Both the position numbers and the translations under genes were made by a program. 64,000 bases of DNA from Methylocella silvestris BL2. Its GTDB lineage: Bacteria > Pseudomonadota > Alphaproteobacteria > Rhizobiales > Beijerinckiaceae. How positions within the stretch are numbered: position 1 is the first letter of the stretch; each line of letters opens with the position of its first letter. The stretch lies in contig NC_011666.1 in the NCBI RefSeq assembly GCF_000021745.1, positions 1,240,001-1,304,000 on the forward strand, in the 5' to 3' direction. This document shows positions 25,913 to 36,222 of the stretch, piece by piece. A model generated the notes under the pieces. It ran no database searches, was not told where the DNA came from, and worked only from the letters and a program-made list of their open reading frames with translations.

Positions 25913-26230
25913 TTAGGAGCGCTTGATGTCGGCCGTGGCCGCGACAAGCAATTCGTCGAGCTTGCGCTGGATCTGATGCTCGGAGACCGGCGCTCCGGCC
26001 TTTTCGAAATCCGCGCGAACGCCGGCAAGCGCTTGTTCGGCTCCTTCGGCGACTTCCTTATGAACCAAAGCGGAGGCGTAGGCCTCGGCGTCCGCGCCCG
26101 TCTTGCCAAGTTTCTCGGCGGCCCAGAGCGCAAACCACTTGTTCCGGCGCGCGATCGCCCTGAAATGCAGTTCTTCGTCATGCGCGAGCTGCGCCTCGAA
26201 AGCCTGTTCGCGTTTGTCGAAAGTCGTCAT
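25913..26230 (-). CDS. F1-ATPase inhibitor zeta subunit (DUF1476)
   Basis: A 105-residue helical protein beginning MTTFDKREQAFEAQLAHDEEL. This opening is diagnostic for DUF1476, shown in Paracoccus denitrificans to be the zeta subunit that blocks rotation and ATP hydrolysis of alphaproteobacterial F1FO-ATPase. RRNKWFALWAAEKLG and the C-terminal charged helix also match, as does the length (104 in Paracoccus). The inhibitory N-terminus is complete. It is 34 bases upstream of xerC, same strand, and divergent from purC. Confidence 0.9.
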   Translation of the reverse strand: MTTFDKREQAFEAQLAHDEELHFRAIARRNKWFALWAAEKLGKTGADAEAYASALVHKEVAEGAEQALAGVRADFEKAGAPVSEHQIQRKLDELLVAATADIKRS

Positions 26231-26688
26231 AAGCGCACTATCCCTTATGTGGGCGACCTTAAAATCGCGCCCTTCACGCCCATTTAATTAACACGATTTC
26301 TTGAAAAAACCATGGTCGCATGTTCAGCATCCCGCCATTCGACGCATGCGCAAGATTGATTTCTTTTCTGTATCCGAAAGCGGATGTCTGCTAGAAATAG
26401 GCTGGGCCGATCCACTTGGGAGGAATCATCTTCAGCGTCGAATCATAGCGTTGAGACAGGCCGCGCGCGAGCGCCGCCCTCGGCGGTCGTTCTCGCTTGT
26501 CTGATCTGCGGGACGGAAAACTTGTCCCTAGAGCGCAAAAGCGTGTAAGACCCGCCGGATGCGGCTTTGCCCGAGCCTAATTTCACTCCTTCCGCCGCCA
26601 AACGCGCTGCCGCCGTCTGGATGCGGGTCAAGGATGTTCCAAAGGAGCCACGCCGCCAATGGATCCTCTCAAGCCACGGTTAATCCCA
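26231..26688. other. Divergent intergenic region between the zeta-subunit gene and purC
   Basis: About 460 bases without a supported gene. A 67-codon open frame from 26301 and one on the other strand have no recognisable protein features. An AAAGGAG at 26641-26647 stands 11 bases before an alternative purC start (ATG 26659). The AT-richer stretch 26280-26400 is the likely site of both promoters. No riboswitch motif seen. Confidence 0.4.
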
Positions 26689-27453
26689 ATGAATCGCCGC
26701 CGGCGCATCTATGAAGGCAAGGCCAAAGTCCTCTATGAGGGGCCAGAACCCGGTACGCTCATCCAGCATTTCAAGGATGACGCCACCGCCTTCGACGCCA
26801 AGAAACATGAGGTGATCGACGGGAAGGGCGTGCTCAACAACCGCATTTCCGAGTACATCTTCCAGAATCTCAACGACATCGGAGTGCCGACGCATTTCAT
26901 CCGGCGTCTCAACATGCGCGAACAGCTCATTCGCGAAGTCGAGATCATTCCGCTGGAAATCTGCGTTCGCAATGTCGCGGCCGGCTCGCTCGCGACCCGC
27001 CTTGGCATCGAGGAAGGCACCCAGCTGCCGCGCTCCATCATCGAATTCTATTACAAGAACGATGAGTTGCACGATCCGATGGTGTCGGAAGAACATATCA
27101 CCGCCTTCGGCTGGGCGAGCCCGCAGGAGATCGACGACATCATGGCGCTCGCCATAAGGGTCAATGATTTCCTCACCGGACTCTTCCTCGGCGTCGGCAT
27201 CCGTCTTGTCGATTTCAAGATGGAATGCGGCCGCTTGTGGGAAGGCGACATGATGCGCATCGCCGTGGCGGACGAATTTTCGCCCGATTCCTGCCGGCTA
27301 TGGGACATGAAATCCAACGACAAGCTCGACAAGGACCGCTTCCGCCGCGACCTTGGCGGCCTCGTCGAGGCCTATACGGAAGTCGCGCGCCGGCTCGGCA
27401 TCCTGCAGGAAAACGAGCAGCCCCGCGCCAGCGGTCCGAAGCTGGTGCGCTGA
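26689..27453 (+). CDS. purC: Phosphoribosylaminoimidazole-succinocarboxamide synthase
   Basis: 254 residues from the ATG at 26689 ([21 protein letters not shown]), which matches family starts. An in-frame ATG at 26659 has the better Shine-Dalgarno sequence, so ten extra residues are possible. The enzyme joins CAIR and aspartate with ATP to make SAICAR. Landmarks are [35 protein letters not shown] and [11 protein letters not shown]-like [12 protein letters not shown]. First gene of the purine cluster, but a strong terminator separates it from purS. Confidence 0.95.
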   Translation: MNRRRRIYEGKAKVLYEGPEPGTLIQHFKDDATAFDAKKHEVIDGKGVLNNRISEYIFQNLNDIGVPTHFIRRLNMREQLIREVEIIPLEICVRNVAAGSLATRLGIEEGTQLPRSIIEFYYKNDELHDPMVSEEHITAFGWASPQEIDDIMALAIRVNDFLTGLFLGVGIRLVDFKMECGRLWEGDMMRIAVADEFSPDSCRLWDMKSNDKLDKDRFRRDLGGLVEAYTEVARRLGILQENEQPRASGPKLVR

Positions 27454-27548
27454 CAATCGGATCGGCGGCGGCCCAAGAGGGCGGCCGCTTTTCTCAAGGC
27501 GCGGGCGACGGAGCGCTTGTTTGCGGTTCGCCGCAAATTCATAAAACC

Positions 27549-27580
27549 ACGGAGGCTTCGGCCTCCGTTTCTGTTTTTTG
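27549..27580 (+). terminator. Rho-independent terminator after purC
   Basis: ACGGAGGC (27549-27556), a stable TTCG tetraloop and GCCTCCGT (27561-27568) are followed by TTCTGTTTTTT. Stem, loop and T tract are all good. It implies that purS-purQ are expressed from their own promoter or by readthrough. Confidence 0.85.
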
Positions 27581-27627
27581 CGATCGACCGGCGCGCCCTG
27601 CGCGGCCCGGCATAGGATAGGCGAGCG

Positions 27628-27867
27628 ATGAAAGCGCGGGTCTTCGTCACTTTGAGAAGCGGAATTCTCGATCCGCAGGGCAAGGCCATCGAAGGCGCGC
27701 TAAAATCGCTTCAGATCGACGGCGTCAAGAGCGTGCGTCAGGGCAAGCTGTTCGATGTCGAGATCGAAGCGCAGGATCCCGCCGCCGCCAAGGCTCTTCT
27801 GCAGCAGGCCTGCCAAAAGCTTCTCGCCAATCAGGTGGTCGAGGACTTTGAGGTCGAGATTTCCTAA
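27628..27867 (+). CDS. purS: FGAM synthase subunit PurS
   Basis: 79 residues, the small structural subunit of the PurLQS phosphoribosylformylglycinamidine synthase. [25 protein letters not shown] with [17 protein letters not shown] is typical. PurS dimers bridge PurQ and the small-type PurL and help channel ammonia. purQ begins 63 bases downstream and purL at 29385, so all three subunits of the complex are present. Confidence 0.95.
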   Translation: MKARVFVTLRSGILDPQGKAIEGALKSLQIDGVKSVRQGKLFDVEIEAQDPAAAKALLQQACQKLLANQVVEDFEVEIS

Positions 27868-27929
27868 AGATCCTTCGCCGATCGAGCCCAGTCCATGCGC
27901 AATCTTGTCCAGCCGGAGTTCATTGCCTC

Positions 27930-28625
27930 ATGAAATCCGCCGTCATCCTGTTTCCGGGCTCCAACCGCGAAGGCGACGCCCTTCGCGCCTTGAAACCGCA
28001 TGGGCCGGCGGAGATTGTCTGGCACGGCGACGCCGAATTGCCGCATGGGACCGACCTGGTGGTGCTTCCCGGCGGATTTTCCTATGGCGATTATCTGCGC
28101 TGCGGCGCCATCGCGGCGCATTCGCCGATCATGGCGGCGGTGCGCGCGCACGCGGAGCGCGGCGGCCTCGTGCTTGGCATTTGCAACGGCTTTCAGATTC
28201 TCGTCGAATTCGGCCTGCTGCCCGGCGTCCTCATGCGCAACGCGGGGCTTCATTTCATCTGCCGCATGCAGCATCTTCGTGTCGAGCGCATGGACACCGC
28301 CTTCGCCTCGGCTTATGAAAAGGGCCAAATTATCCGCATCGCCATCGCCCATGGCGAAGGCAATTACGCCGCCGATGCGCAGACAATCGCGCGGCTCGAG
28401 GGGGAAGGACGCATCGCCTTCCGCTATTGCGACGCGCAAGGCGAGGCGCCGCCGGCGGCCAATCCGAACGGCTCGATCAACGCCATCGCCGGGATCTATT
28501 CCGAGCGTTTCAATGTGCTCGGCATGATGCCGCACCCGGAAAATCTGATCGACCCGCTGGTCGGGGGAACGGACGGGCGCGGGCTGTTCGAGAGCCTCGC
28601 GCGCTCCTTCGCTGTCGCTGTCTGA
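27930..28625 (+). CDS. purQ: FGAM synthase glutaminase subunit PurQ
   Basis: 231 residues, class I glutamine amidotransferase that hydrolyses glutamine and passes ammonia to Pur[10 protein letters not shown] at the N-terminus, [16 protein letters not shown] with the oxyanion region, nucleophile C85 in [10 protein letters not shown], and the His-x-Glu pair in MMPHPENL. Length matches the PurQ family. Same strand and order as in other alphaproteobacteria, except that two small membrane-protein genes intervene before purL. Confidence 0.96.
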   Translation: MKSAVILFPGSNREGDALRALKPHGPAEIVWHGDAELPHGTDLVVLPGGFSYGDYLRCGAIAAHSPIMAAVRAHAERGGLVLGICNGFQILVEFGLLPGVLMRNAGLHFICRMQHLRVERMDTAFASAYEKGQIIRIAIAHGEGNYAADAQTIARLEGEGRIAFRYCDAQGEAPPAANPNGSINAIAGIYSERFNVLGMMPHPENLIDPLVGGTDGRGLFESLARSFAVAV

Positions 28626-28688
28626 AACCATTCGACCGGCCGAATTTTTTGAAACGCCCTCTTTGGAGCGCTACAGAAACGCGCTAAT

Positions 28689-28988
28689 ATGTCGCGGTTG
28701 GCCAGCAAGAGGCGCGGCGTGCAAGGTCGCGGCTTCGTCAAAGGCCAAGGCGGAACATTTGCGTTGTTCGCACGGAAACAACCCACCTTGTTTTGGCTTA
28801 TCGTCGGCGCCGTGATCGGCGCCTTCGCCGTGTTCCTCGGGACGGCAGGCAATCTGTTTTCTCTTCCCGCCTGGCTCGCAGCGCTTGTGCCGACGCTCAG
28901 CGCGATTTTCTTTGGCGTGATCGGCCCGAGGATCGGCCAAAGCTCGACCGATGAAAATATTGAAAACCAGTTGGGCCTTGGAACGTAA
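28689..28988 (+). CDS. Small two-helix membrane protein
   Basis: 99 residues, unrecognised. A basic N-terminus (SRLASKRRGVQGRGF) is followed by two hydrophobic segments, about 34-53 (TLFWLIVGAVIGAFAVFLGT) and 60-82 (LPAWLAALVPTLSAIFFGVIG), and a short acidic tail. The stop TAA overlaps the ATG of the next small gene (TAATG), implying translational coupling. Location between purQ and purL is unusual, and nothing links it to purine synthesis. Confidence 0.55.
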   Translation: MSRLASKRRGVQGRGFVKGQGGTFALFARKQPTLFWLIVGAVIGAFAVFLGTAGNLFSLPAWLAALVPTLSAIFFGVIGPRIGQSSTDENIENQLGLGT

Positions 28989-29170
28989 TGCCCGAAGCCT
29001 CGACCAGCAATTCCGTCGTTGCGGGCGGCGCTTTGGGCGGCGCGATCGCCGTCATCATCACATGGGCGTGCAAGACCTTCCTTGCCTATGACATGCCGAG
29101 CGAGGTGGCCGCCGCAATGGCGACCGTTCTCATCGCCGTCGGCGGCTGGATCGGCGAAAAGAGGCAATGA
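28988..29170 (+). CDS. Very small membrane protein (holin-like topology)
   Basis: 60 residues with two hydrophobic stretches, about 10-30 (VAGGALGGAIAVIITWAC) and 38-55 (VAAAMATVLIAVGGWIG), ending GEKRQ. Size, two helices and charged tail resemble phage holins or small lysis-type proteins, but this is topology only. It overlaps the preceding gene by one base (TAATG). The two may form a membrane pair inserted in the purine cluster. Confidence 0.5.
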   Translation: MPEASTSNSVVAGGALGGAIAVIITWACKTFLAYDMPSEVAAAMATVLIAVGGWIGEKRQ

Positions 29171-29384
29171 TCCCGCGCGGCTGAGCGGTTTTTGAGAAAA
29201 GCCGCCTGAGCTGCGGCGCCTTCGCCCAACCTTCCCGCTTCCTCCGTCCCCTGCCGAAACTTGCACGCGAACCGCCGCGGTCTATGTCCCCGGCGCCCCA
29301 CGTCGCGCGAAAGAAGCTTGCCAAGGATAGACGGCTTCCTGCAAACAAACGCAGCTTTTCGTTTCAGCGGAAGAGACCATCCTA

Positions 29385-31592
29385 TTGCCTCGACAGGACC
29401 CAGCCGTCACGCCCGAACTCGTCGCGTCGCACGGCCTCAAGCCGGACGAATATCAGCGCATCCTCGATCTGATCGGCCGCGTTCCGACCTTTACGGAGCT
29501 CGGCATTTTCTCGGCCATGTGGAACGAGCACTGCTCCTATAAATCGTCGCGGCTGCATCTGCGCGCGCTGCCGACCAAGGCGCCCTGGGTCATTCAGGGA
29601 CCGGGCGAGAACGCCGGCGTGATCGACATCGGCGACGGCGAGGCCTGCGTCTTCAAGATGGAGAGCCACAACCATCCCTCCTACATCGAGCCCTTTCAGG
29701 GCGCGGCCACCGGAGTCGGCGGCATATTGCGCGACGTCTTCACCATGGGCGCACGCCCCGTCGCCTGTCTCAACCTGCTGCGCTTCGGCGCGCCGGAACA
29801 CCCCAAGACGCGCCATCTCGTTTCCGGCGTCGTCGCCGGCATCGGCTCTTACGGCAATAGTTTCGGCGTGCCGACAGTCGGCGGCGCGACGGCGTTCCAC
29901 ATGGGCTATGACGGCAATATTCTCGTCAACGCCATGGCGGTGGGCATCGCCCGCGCCGATGAGATTTTCTACGCCAAGGCGACCGGAATCGGCAATCCGA
30001 TCGTCTATCTCGGCTCAAAGACCGGCCGCGACGGCATCCATGGCGCGACCATGGCCTCGGCCGCTTTCGAGGAGGACGCCGAGGCGAAGCGCCCGACCGT
30101 GCAGGTCGGCGATCCTTTCACCGAGAAGCTGCTGTTAGAGGCTTGCCTCGAACTGATGCGCACCGGCGCCGTCATCGCCATTCAGGACATGGGCGCGGCC
30201 GGGCTGACCTCCTCGGCAGTCGAAATGGGCGCCAAGGGCGATCTCGGCATCGAACTTGATCTCGACGCCGTGCCCTGCCGCGAGACCGGCATGAGCGCCT
30301 ATGAGATGCTGCTCTCCGAGAGTCAGGAGCGCATGCTGATGGTGCTCGATCCGCAAAAGGAGGCCGAGGCCAAGGCGGTCTTCGTCAAATGGGGGCTCGA
30401 TTTCGCCATCATCGGCAAGACCACCGATACGCTGCGCTTCGTCGTCAAACATGAGGGCGAGGTGAAAGCCGACCTGCCGATCAAGCAGCTTGGCGACGCC
30501 GCCCCTCTTTATGACCGCCCGCATATCGCGAGCCCGGCGCTTGAGAAGATCGAGGCCGCCGCGATCGAGCCGCCGCTCTCAAACGCCGGGGCGCTCGCGT
30601 TGCTGCTGGCGACGCCGGATCTTTGCTCCAAGCGCTGGATCTACGAGCAATATGACCATCTCATTCTTGGCAATAGCGTCGAGACGCCGGGGGGCGACGC
30701 GGCTGTGATCCGCCTTGGCGACGGCCCGAAGGGTCTTGCCCTTACGACCGACGTGACGCCCCGCTACTGCGAGGCGGACCCCGTCGCGGGCGGTCGGCAG
30801 GCCGTCGCGGAAGCCTGGCGCAACCTGACCGCCGTCGGCGCCCTGCCCCGCGCCGTGACCGACAATCTCAATTTCGGCAATCCGGAAAAACCCGAGATCA
30901 TGGGCCAGTTCGTCGGCTGTCTGACCGGCATCGGCGAAGCGTGCCGGGCGCTCGACTTCCCGATCGTCTCCGGCAATGTCTCACTTTACAATGAGAGCAG
31001 CGGCAAGGGCATTCCGCCGACGCCCTCGATCGGCGGCGTTGGCGTCATCGCGGACGTCGGCCTTGCGGCGAAACTCGCCTTCCGGCGCGCAGGCGACGCC
31101 ATTCTCCTGATCGGCGACACGGAGGGCTGGCTCGGCCAGTCGCTCTATCTGCGCGACGTCTGCGGCCGCGAGGCGGGCGCGCCGCCGCCGGTCGATCTCG
31201 CCGCCGAAAAGCGCAATGGCGATTTCGTCCGCGAGCTGATTCGCGCGGCCCTCGTCAGCGCAGTCCACGACATATCGGACGGCGGACTTGCCGTCGCCCT
31301 CGCGGAGATGGCGATGGCCGGAGGAGTCGGCGCGAGCGTCGAGGCGCCCGCCAATGTCCCGGCGCATGGCTTCTGGTTCGGCGAGGATCAGTCGCGCTAT
31401 ATTGTCGCGACCTCGCCCGAGCGTGCGCTCGGCGTTCTCGCCGCGGCCCAGCGCGCCGGCGTTCCCTGCCGCCGCATCGGCGAGACAGGCGGCGCGGCGT
31501 TGACCCTCAAGGGCGAGGCGGCCATATTGATCGCGGATCTTTCGGCGCGCTTCGAGGGCTGGCTTCCCGATTATATGGCGGCCGCGCTCTAG
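29385..31592 (+). CDS. purL: FGAM synthase subunit PurL (small type)
   Basis: 735 residues with a TTG start at 29385, preceded by GGAAGAG; the sequence [19 protein letters not shown] matches other PurL N-termini. ATP-dependent amidation of FGAR with ammonia from PurQ. Landmarks are [59 protein letters not shown] and [17 protein letters not shown]. It lacks the N- and C-terminal domains of the large PurL, as expected with separate PurS and PurQ. Confidence 0.96.
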   Translation: MPRQDPAVTPELVASHGLKPDEYQRILDLIGRVPTFTELGIFSAMWNEHCSYKSSRLHLRALPTKAPWVIQGPGENAGVIDIGDGEACVFKMESHNHPSYIEPFQGAATGVGGILRDVFTMGARPVACLNLLRFGAPEHPKTRHLVSGVVAGIGSYGNSFGVPTVGGATAFHMGYDGNILVNAMAVGIARADEIFYAKATGIGNPIVYLGSKTGRDGIHGATMASAAFEEDAEAKRPTVQVGDPFTEKLLLEACLELMRTGAVIAIQDMGAAGLTSSAVEMGAKGDLGIELDLDAVPCRETGMSAYEMLLSESQERMLMVLDPQKEAEAKAVFVKWGLDFAIIGKTTDTLRFVVKHEGEVKADLPIKQLGDAAPLYDRPHIASPALEKIEAAAIEPPLSNAGALALLLATPDLCSKRWIYEQYDHLILGNSVETPGGDAAVIRLGDGPKGLALTTDVTPRYCEADPVAGGRQAVAEAWRNLTAVGALPRAVTDNLNFGNPEKPEIMGQFVGCLTGIGEACRALDFPIVSGNVSLYNESSGKGIPPTPSIGGVGVIADVGLAAKLAFRRAGDAILLIGDTEGWLGQSLYLRDVCGREAGAPPPVDLAAEKRNGDFVRELIRAALVSAVHDISDGGLAVALAEMAMAGGVGASVEAPANVPAHGFWFGEDQSRYIVATSPERALGVLAAAQRAGVPCRRIGETGGAALTLKGEAAILIADLSARFEGWLPDYMAAAL

Positions 31593-31660
31593 AAGTTCGG
31601 TCTGCGGCGCGACAATTGCTCAGGCGGCTGCAAAGCGCGCAACATCAAGGAATTTCAACC

Positions 31661-31894
31661 ATGCCCATGGAACCCGCCGATATCGAGACGCTGATCAAAA
31701 AAGGAATCCCGGACGCAAAGATCGAGCTCACCGACCTTGTCGGCGACAAGGATCACTGGTCGGCGACCATCACTTCGGCGGAGTTCGTCGGCAAGACGAA
31801 GCTCCAGCAGCATCAGATCGTCTATAAGGCCCTCGGGGCTTTCATGGGCGGCCCGCTCCATGCATTGCAGCTCAACACGCAAGCTCCCAAATAG
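31661..31894 (+). CDS. BolA-family protein
   Basis: 77 residues from the ATG at 31661 (MPMEPADIETLIKKGIPDAKIEL). Short BolA of the IbaG/BolA2 type: LVGDKDHWSATITSAEFVGKTKLQQHQIVYKAL carries the conserved His in the loop (H near 30) and the His in QQHQIVY, which bind a shared [2Fe-2S] cluster with monothiol glutaredoxin. The grx gene follows 48 bases downstream, the usual pairing, so the complex is probably involved in iron-sulfur trafficking or iron sensing. Confidence 0.92.
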   Translation: MPMEPADIETLIKKGIPDAKIELTDLVGDKDHWSATITSAEFVGKTKLQQHQIVYKALGAFMGGPLHALQLNTQAPK

Positions 31895-31942
31895 GGTGGG
31901 ACGCGCTTCATCTCGCCGGCAAAGAATTGAAAGGAACTGGCA

Positions 31943-32281
31943 ATGGCCATCAAGGACGTGATTCAGTCGACGGTCGACTCCAACGATGTCGTGTTGTTCA
32001 TGAAGGGGACGCCGAATTTCCCGCAATGCGGCTTTTCGGGCCAGGTCGTCCAGATCCTGTCCTATCTCGATGTGCCCTACACGCCCGTGAACTGCCTCGA
32101 GACGGACGAAATCCGTCAGGGAATCAAGGAGTTTTCGAGCTGGCCGACGATTCCCCAGCTTTACGTCAAGGGTGAATTCATCGGCGGCTGCGACATCGTC
32201 CGCGAAATGTTCCAGAGCGGCGAACTGGCGAGCCACCTCGCCGGCAAGGGCATCCCGGTCAAGCAGCCCGCAAAGGCCTGA
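31943..32281 (+). CDS. grxD: Monothiol glutaredoxin (Grx4/GrxD)
   Basis: 112 residues with the monothiol active site CGFS in [14 protein letters not shown]. Other conserved pieces are [33 protein letters not shown] with the glutathione-binding TIP and GGCD. The protein carries or transfers [2Fe-2S] clusters using glutathione and partners BolA, encoded just upstream. Start ATG at 31943 follows AAAGGAA. A terminator follows the gene at 32380. Confidence 0.95.
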   Translation: MAIKDVIQSTVDSNDVVLFMKGTPNFPQCGFSGQVVQILSYLDVPYTPVNCLETDEIRQGIKEFSSWPTIPQLYVKGEFIGGCDIVREMFQSGELASHLAGKGIPVKQPAKA

Positions 32282-32379
32282 TCTTTAGCGGGCCCAGCGC
32301 CGCCCTCGGGCGGCTTTGTCCGCAAAGCGCCAGCGCTATGTCTGAAATCGGCCACCTCTGGCAGGCTGAGGCCTAAGAG

Positions 32380-32403
32380 CCCGCCCGGCTTGGGCGGGTT
32401 TTT
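32380..32403 (+). terminator. Rho-independent terminator after grxD
   Basis: CCCGCCC (32380-32386), loop GGCTT, GGGCGGG (32392-32398), then five T. It lies directly against the stop codon of the convergent tlpA gene. Confidence 0.85.
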
Positions 32404-33081
32404 CTATTTTCGCGCGGCGGCGATCAGCGCGAGAGCGTCGGGCGAATCCCATTCCGCCGGCCCGGCCATGACTCCAAGATCGCAGCCGTTGCGGTCGACA
32501 AGAATCGTCGTCGGCAGACCCAGCGCCTTGCCGACGCCCTTCAGCGTTTGAAACACGCCAGCGGTTTCATCGGCGAAGAAATCGAGATTTTTGATCTCCG
32601 CCTCTTTCAGAAATGCTTTCGGCCGATCAAGCTTGGCGGTGTCTATATTGACCGCAACCACCTTGAAGCCATCCGAGCCGGCCTTCGCCTGCAGGCGGTC
32701 AAGCGCGGGCATCTCCTTGCGGCAAGGCACGCACCAGGTCGCCCAGAAATTCAAAAGCACCGTCTGGCCCCTGAATGAAGCAAGCGCCGTCGGGGCGCCG
32801 TCCGGTCCATTGAAAACGAGCTCGGGCAGCGGGCCCGGCTGCGTCGAGACCGCGAAAGCCGCAACCTCGCCATGGGCGAGCGGCGCGAGCGTCTTGGCGA
32901 TCTGGCGCGATCCCGGACAGGCGACGTCAGCCGCGGCCTCCTTGCCGCCCCGCGCGTTCATCGCGTAAACAAAGGCCAACACCGCGGCGCCGACCAGAAG
33001 GAAGGCGATTATCAGCCGGCGGCGCGCGCCGCCGCGTCCAAGCCGCGGATCGCCGACCAGCGAAAAATCTTCTCGCGCCAT
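32404..33081 (-). CDS. tlpA: Thiol:disulfide interchange protein TlpA
   Basis: 225 residues. One N-terminal membrane anchor (about 22-41, RLIIAFLLVGAAVLAFVYAM) holds a periplasmic thioredoxin domain with active site WCVPC in LNFWATWCVPCRKEMP, and LGLPTTILVDRNG containing the cis-Pro. TlpA reduces the copper site of cytochrome oxidase subunit II or its chaperones (Bradyrhizobium). It is divergent from argH across 59 bases, the arrangement usual in Rhizobiales. Confidence 0.9.
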   Translation of the reverse strand: MAREDFSLVGDPRLGRGGARRRLIIAFLLVGAAVLAFVYAMNARGGKEAAADVACPGSRQIAKTLAPLAHGEVAAFAVSTQPGPLPELVFNGPDGAPTALASFRGQTVLLNFWATWCVPCRKEMPALDRLQAKAGSDGFKVVAVNIDTAKLDRPKAFLKEAEIKNLDFFADETAGVFQTLKGVGKALGLPTTILVDRNGCDLGVMAGPAEWDSPDALALIAAARK

Positions 33082-33140
33082 GCATTGTTCTCCGATTGTC
33101 CGCGTGAGCGCGGGCAGGTCCTTCTAGCGAGCGTAACGAA

Positions 33141-34541
33141 ATGAGCAACAAGATGTGGGGCGGCCGGTTCGCCAGCGGCCCGGACGCGATCATGGAGGAG
33201 ATCAACGCCTCGATCGGCTTCGACTACCGGCTGGCGATGCAGGATATCGCCGGATCGAAAGCCCATGTGGCCATGCTCGCCGACGTCGGAATCGTCAGCG
33301 CCGACGACGCCGCCGACATAACCCAGGGCCTCGAAGCCATCAAAGCGGAAATCGAGAGCGGCGCCTTCACCTTTTCGCGCGCGCTCGAAGACATCCACAT
33401 GAATGTCGAATCGCGCCTCGCCGCTCTGATCGGCCCCGCCGCCGGACGGCTGCACACGGCGCGCTCGCGCAACGATCAGGTGGCGCTGGATTTCCGCCTC
33501 TGGGTGCGCGACACGATCGACGCGCTCGATGGCCAGCTGCGCGGCCTGCAGCTCGCCCTCGCCGAAAAGGCCAAGCTCTACGCCGGCGCGGTCATGCCGG
33601 GCTTCACCCATATGCAGTCGGCCCAGCCGGTTACCTTCGGCCATCATCTGCTCGCCTATGTCGAGATGTTCGCGCGCGACCGCTCGCGCCTTCGCGACGC
33701 CCGCGCGCGGCTGAACGAAAGCCCGCTTGGCGCGGCGGCGCTAGCCGGCACTTCTTTTCCGATCGACCGTCACGCCACCGCCCGCGCGCTCGGCTTCGAC
33801 CGGCCGACCGCCAATTCGCTGGATAGCGTGTCGGACCGCGATTTCGTGCTGGAAACCCTGAGCGCGGCTGCGATCGCCGCGGTCCATCTGTCGCGTTTCG
33901 CCGAGGAGATCGTTTTGTGGTCGACGCCGCAGTTCGGCTTCGCCCGGCTGTCGGATAAATTCTCGACCGGCTCCTCGATCATGCCGCAAAAGCGCAACCC
34001 CGACGCCGCCGAGCTCGTGCGCGGCAAGGCCGGCCGGGTGATCGGCGCGCTGACCGGCCTCCTCGTCGTAATGAAGGGCCTGCCGCTGACCTATTCGAAG
34101 GACATGCAGGAAGACAAAGAAGGCGCCTTCGACGCGCTGCATTCGCTCTCGCTTTGCCTTGCCGCCATGACCGGCATGGTCAAGGATATCGAGCCCGACA
34201 CAGAGCGCATGAAGGCGGCCGCCGGCGCCGGCTACGCCACCGCGACCGACCTCGCCGACTGGCTGGTGAAGGCGCTCGGCCTGCCCTTCCGCGAGGCGCA
34301 TCATGTGACGGGGCGCCTCGTCGCGGCGGCGAGCGCGCAGGATAAGGGCCTCGAGGAGTTGGCGCTCGCCGAGATGCAGGCGGTCGAGCCGAGGATCAAC
34401 GCCGGCGTCTTCGCCGTATTGGGGGTCGAAAACTCCGTCCGCAGCCGCATGAGCTATGGCGGCACGGCGCCCGCCAATGTGAGCGAACAGGCGGAGCGCT
34501 GGCTGGGCGCGCTCGCCGCCGAACCCGCTTCGAAGATTTGA
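33141..34541 (+). CDS. argH: Argininosuccinate lyase
   Basis: 466 residues, last step of arginine synthesis: argininosuccinate to arginine and fumarate. [25 protein letters not shown] is the family start. The fumarase/aspartase signature is [12 protein letters not shown] with the catalytic Ser, and the substrate region is [17 protein letters not shown] in [10 protein letters not shown] is also present. Length is standard. An esterase gene follows 11 bases later on the same strand. Confidence 0.97.
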   Translation: MSNKMWGGRFASGPDAIMEEINASIGFDYRLAMQDIAGSKAHVAMLADVGIVSADDAADITQGLEAIKAEIESGAFTFSRALEDIHMNVESRLAALIGPAAGRLHTARSRNDQVALDFRLWVRDTIDALDGQLRGLQLALAEKAKLYAGAVMPGFTHMQSAQPVTFGHHLLAYVEMFARDRSRLRDARARLNESPLGAAALAGTSFPIDRHATARALGFDRPTANSLDSVSDRDFVLETLSAAAIAAVHLSRFAEEIVLWSTPQFGFARLSDKFSTGSSIMPQKRNPDAAELVRGKAGRVIGALTGLLVVMKGLPLTYSKDMQEDKEGAFDALHSLSLCLAAMTGMVKDIEPDTERMKAAAGAGYATATDLADWLVKALGLPFREAHHVTGRLVAAASAQDKGLEELALAEMQAVEPRINAGVFAVLGVENSVRSRMSYGGTAPANVSEQAERWLGALAAEPASKI

Positions 34542-34551
34542 GGCCGCGCCG

Positions 34552-35217
34552 ATGCTGCTGAACGGCCCCAGCCTCGCGCCCCTTGCCGGCGGCGCGGCGA
34601 ACGCTCTCGTCGTGCTGCTGCATGGCGTCGGCGCCAATGGCGCCGATCTCATCGATCTTGCCGCCTATTGGCGGCCAGATCTGTCCCAAACCGCATTCGT
34701 CTCCCTCAACGCGCCTTTTCCCTGCGACTTTGCGCCCGACCGGCTGCAATGGTTCAGCGTCGCCGACCGCACGCCCGCGGTTCTGCTGCAGGGCATGCGC
34801 GTCGCAGCCTTGAGCCTTGACGCGACGCTCGACGCGCTCCTGGCCGAGCGCGGCCTGACGGACGACAGGCTCGCGCTCGTCGGGTTTTCGCAAGGCGCGA
34901 TGATGGCGCTTCATGTCGGGCTGAGGCGGCGCCGGCGGCTCGCCGGGATCGTTGCCTTCTCCGGCGCGCTGCGGGGCGGCGAGACGCTTCGCGCCGAAAT
35001 CTTATCGAAGCCGCCGGTTCTGCTGGTTCACGGCGAGATGGACGAGATCGTGCCTTTCGCGGCGATGGCCGAGGCCCGCTCCGCGCTGGAGCGCGAAGGC
35101 GTCCCGGTCGCCGTGCTGGCGCGGCCCCGGCTCGGCCATGCGATCGACGAGGTCGGCCTCGACGCGGCCGGGCGATTCCTGCGCGACGCGCTGGCGCCGG
35201 GGGTCGCGGCCGGCTGA
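34552..35217 (+). CDS. Phospholipase/carboxylesterase (alpha/beta hydrolase)
   Basis: 221 residues of the phospholipase/carboxylesterase family (YpfH/EstB type). Oxyanion motif LLHGVGANGADL, nucleophile Ser in LVGFSQGAMMAL, Asp in VHGEMDEIVPF and His in RLGHAIDEVGL give a complete triad. No signal peptide, so cytosolic. Substrate probably short-chain esters; not known. Placed 11 bases after argH, perhaps co-transcribed, a chance operon as far as function shows. Confidence 0.87.
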   Translation: MLLNGPSLAPLAGGAANALVVLLHGVGANGADLIDLAAYWRPDLSQTAFVSLNAPFPCDFAPDRLQWFSVADRTPAVLLQGMRVAALSLDATLDALLAERGLTDDRLALVGFSQGAMMALHVGLRRRRRLAGIVAFSGALRGGETLRAEILSKPPVLLVHGEMDEIVPFAAMAEARSALEREGVPVAVLARPRLGHAIDEVGLDAAGRFLRDALAPGVAAG

Positions 35218-35295
35218 CGCAAATCTTCCACCGTCAGGATCGAACCATCCGGCTCGCAACTCACGCGTTCATGCGACATGGGCGCGCAGAACGTC

Positions 35296-36222
35296 CTATT
35301 TCACCGGCAACGCGATCTTCGGCAGAAAACCGCGGCCGTCGGCAAGGATGAACTGCCACATCGAGCGCGCCGCCGGCGATTGCTCGCGGGCCTGCGGGCG
35401 CACCACATACCATTGCCGCATGATCGGCATGCCGATGACGTCGAGGATCGCGAGACGGCCCTCGGCGACTTCCGCCTCGATGGTGTGCGCGGAGATGAGC
35501 GTGAGGCCAAGGCCCGCCATCACCGCCTGCTTGACCGTCTCGTTCGAGCCGATCTCGATATGGACGCGCGGCGGCGGCAGCACCAATCCGCCAAAGAAAG
35601 CGTCGAAATTATTGCGCGTGCCTGAGCCCGCTTCGCGGATGATGAAGCCCTCATGGCACAGCTCGGTCTTGTCGATGCCGACGCGCTTGGCCATGCTGTG
35701 ATCGGGCGGCGCGATGACGACCTGCGGATGCGGGCCGAAAATCTCCGCGACGACCGGAACGTCCGCTGGCGGAAATCCCATCAGGGCGACATCGACGGTC
35801 TGCTCGCGCAGCGCGGCGACGATGGTCGCGCGATTGCCGACCGTGACCGCGATCTCGACGCGCGGATGCCCGCGCGCGAAGGAGGCGATCAGGCGTGGCG
35901 CGAAATATTTGGCGGTGGAGGCGACGCCGATCGTGACGCGGCCGGCGTTCTTGTCCTTATGCGCGGTCAGCGTCGCCTTGAGCTCGGCGAGCAGGAGATC
36001 GACGCGCATGGCGATCGTGACCACCTCCTGCCCCGCGCTGGTCAGGCGCAGCCGTCCGCCGGTGCGGTCGAACAAGGCGACGCCGACATCGTCCTCGAGC
36101 AGTTTTATGCGCGACGTCAGGGCGGCGGCGGTCACATTGAGGACGTCCGCCGCCGCAGCGATGGTGCCGCTCTCGGCCACCGCGACGACGGTTTCGAGGT
36201 GCTTTAAGGTCATCCGGCGCAT
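35296..36222 (-). CDS. cbbR: LysR-type regulator CbbR
   Basis: 308 residues from the ATG at 36222, five bases after a GGAG. A GTG two codons earlier is possible. LysR activators bind upstream of the divergent operon; CbbR senses Calvin-cycle metabolites or NADPH. The wHTH is at about 4-63 (TLKHLETVVAVAESGTIAAA, then ALTSRIKLLEDDVGVALFDR). The effector domain follows with VTIGVASTAKYFAPRLIASF. The name rests on position directly divergent from cbbF and on family resemblance. Confidence 0.93.
   Translation of the reverse strand: MRRMTLKHLETVVAVAESGTIAAAADVLNVTAAALTSRIKLLEDDVGVALFDRTGGRLRLTSAGQEVVTIAMRVDLLLAELKATLTAHKDKNAGRVTIGVASTAKYFAPRLIASFARGHPRVEIAVTVGNRATIVAALREQTVDVALMGFPPADVPVVAEIFGPHPQVVIAPPDHSMAKRVGIDKTELCHEGFIIREAGSGTRNNFDAFFGGLVLPPPRVHIEIGSNETVKQAVMAGLGLTLISAHTIEAEVAEGRLAILDVIGMPIMRQWYVVRPQAREQSPAARSMWQFILADGRGFLPKIALPVK

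Noticed and set aside
26301-26504. 67-codon open frame between the ATPase zeta gene and purC
   Set aside because: No ribosome site, no recognisable features, and it lies in a promoter region.
35225-35260. T-loop-like sequence (GGTTCGATCC on the minus strand) resembling a tRNA
   Set aside because: No acceptor stem, anticodon arm or D-arm can be drawn around it.
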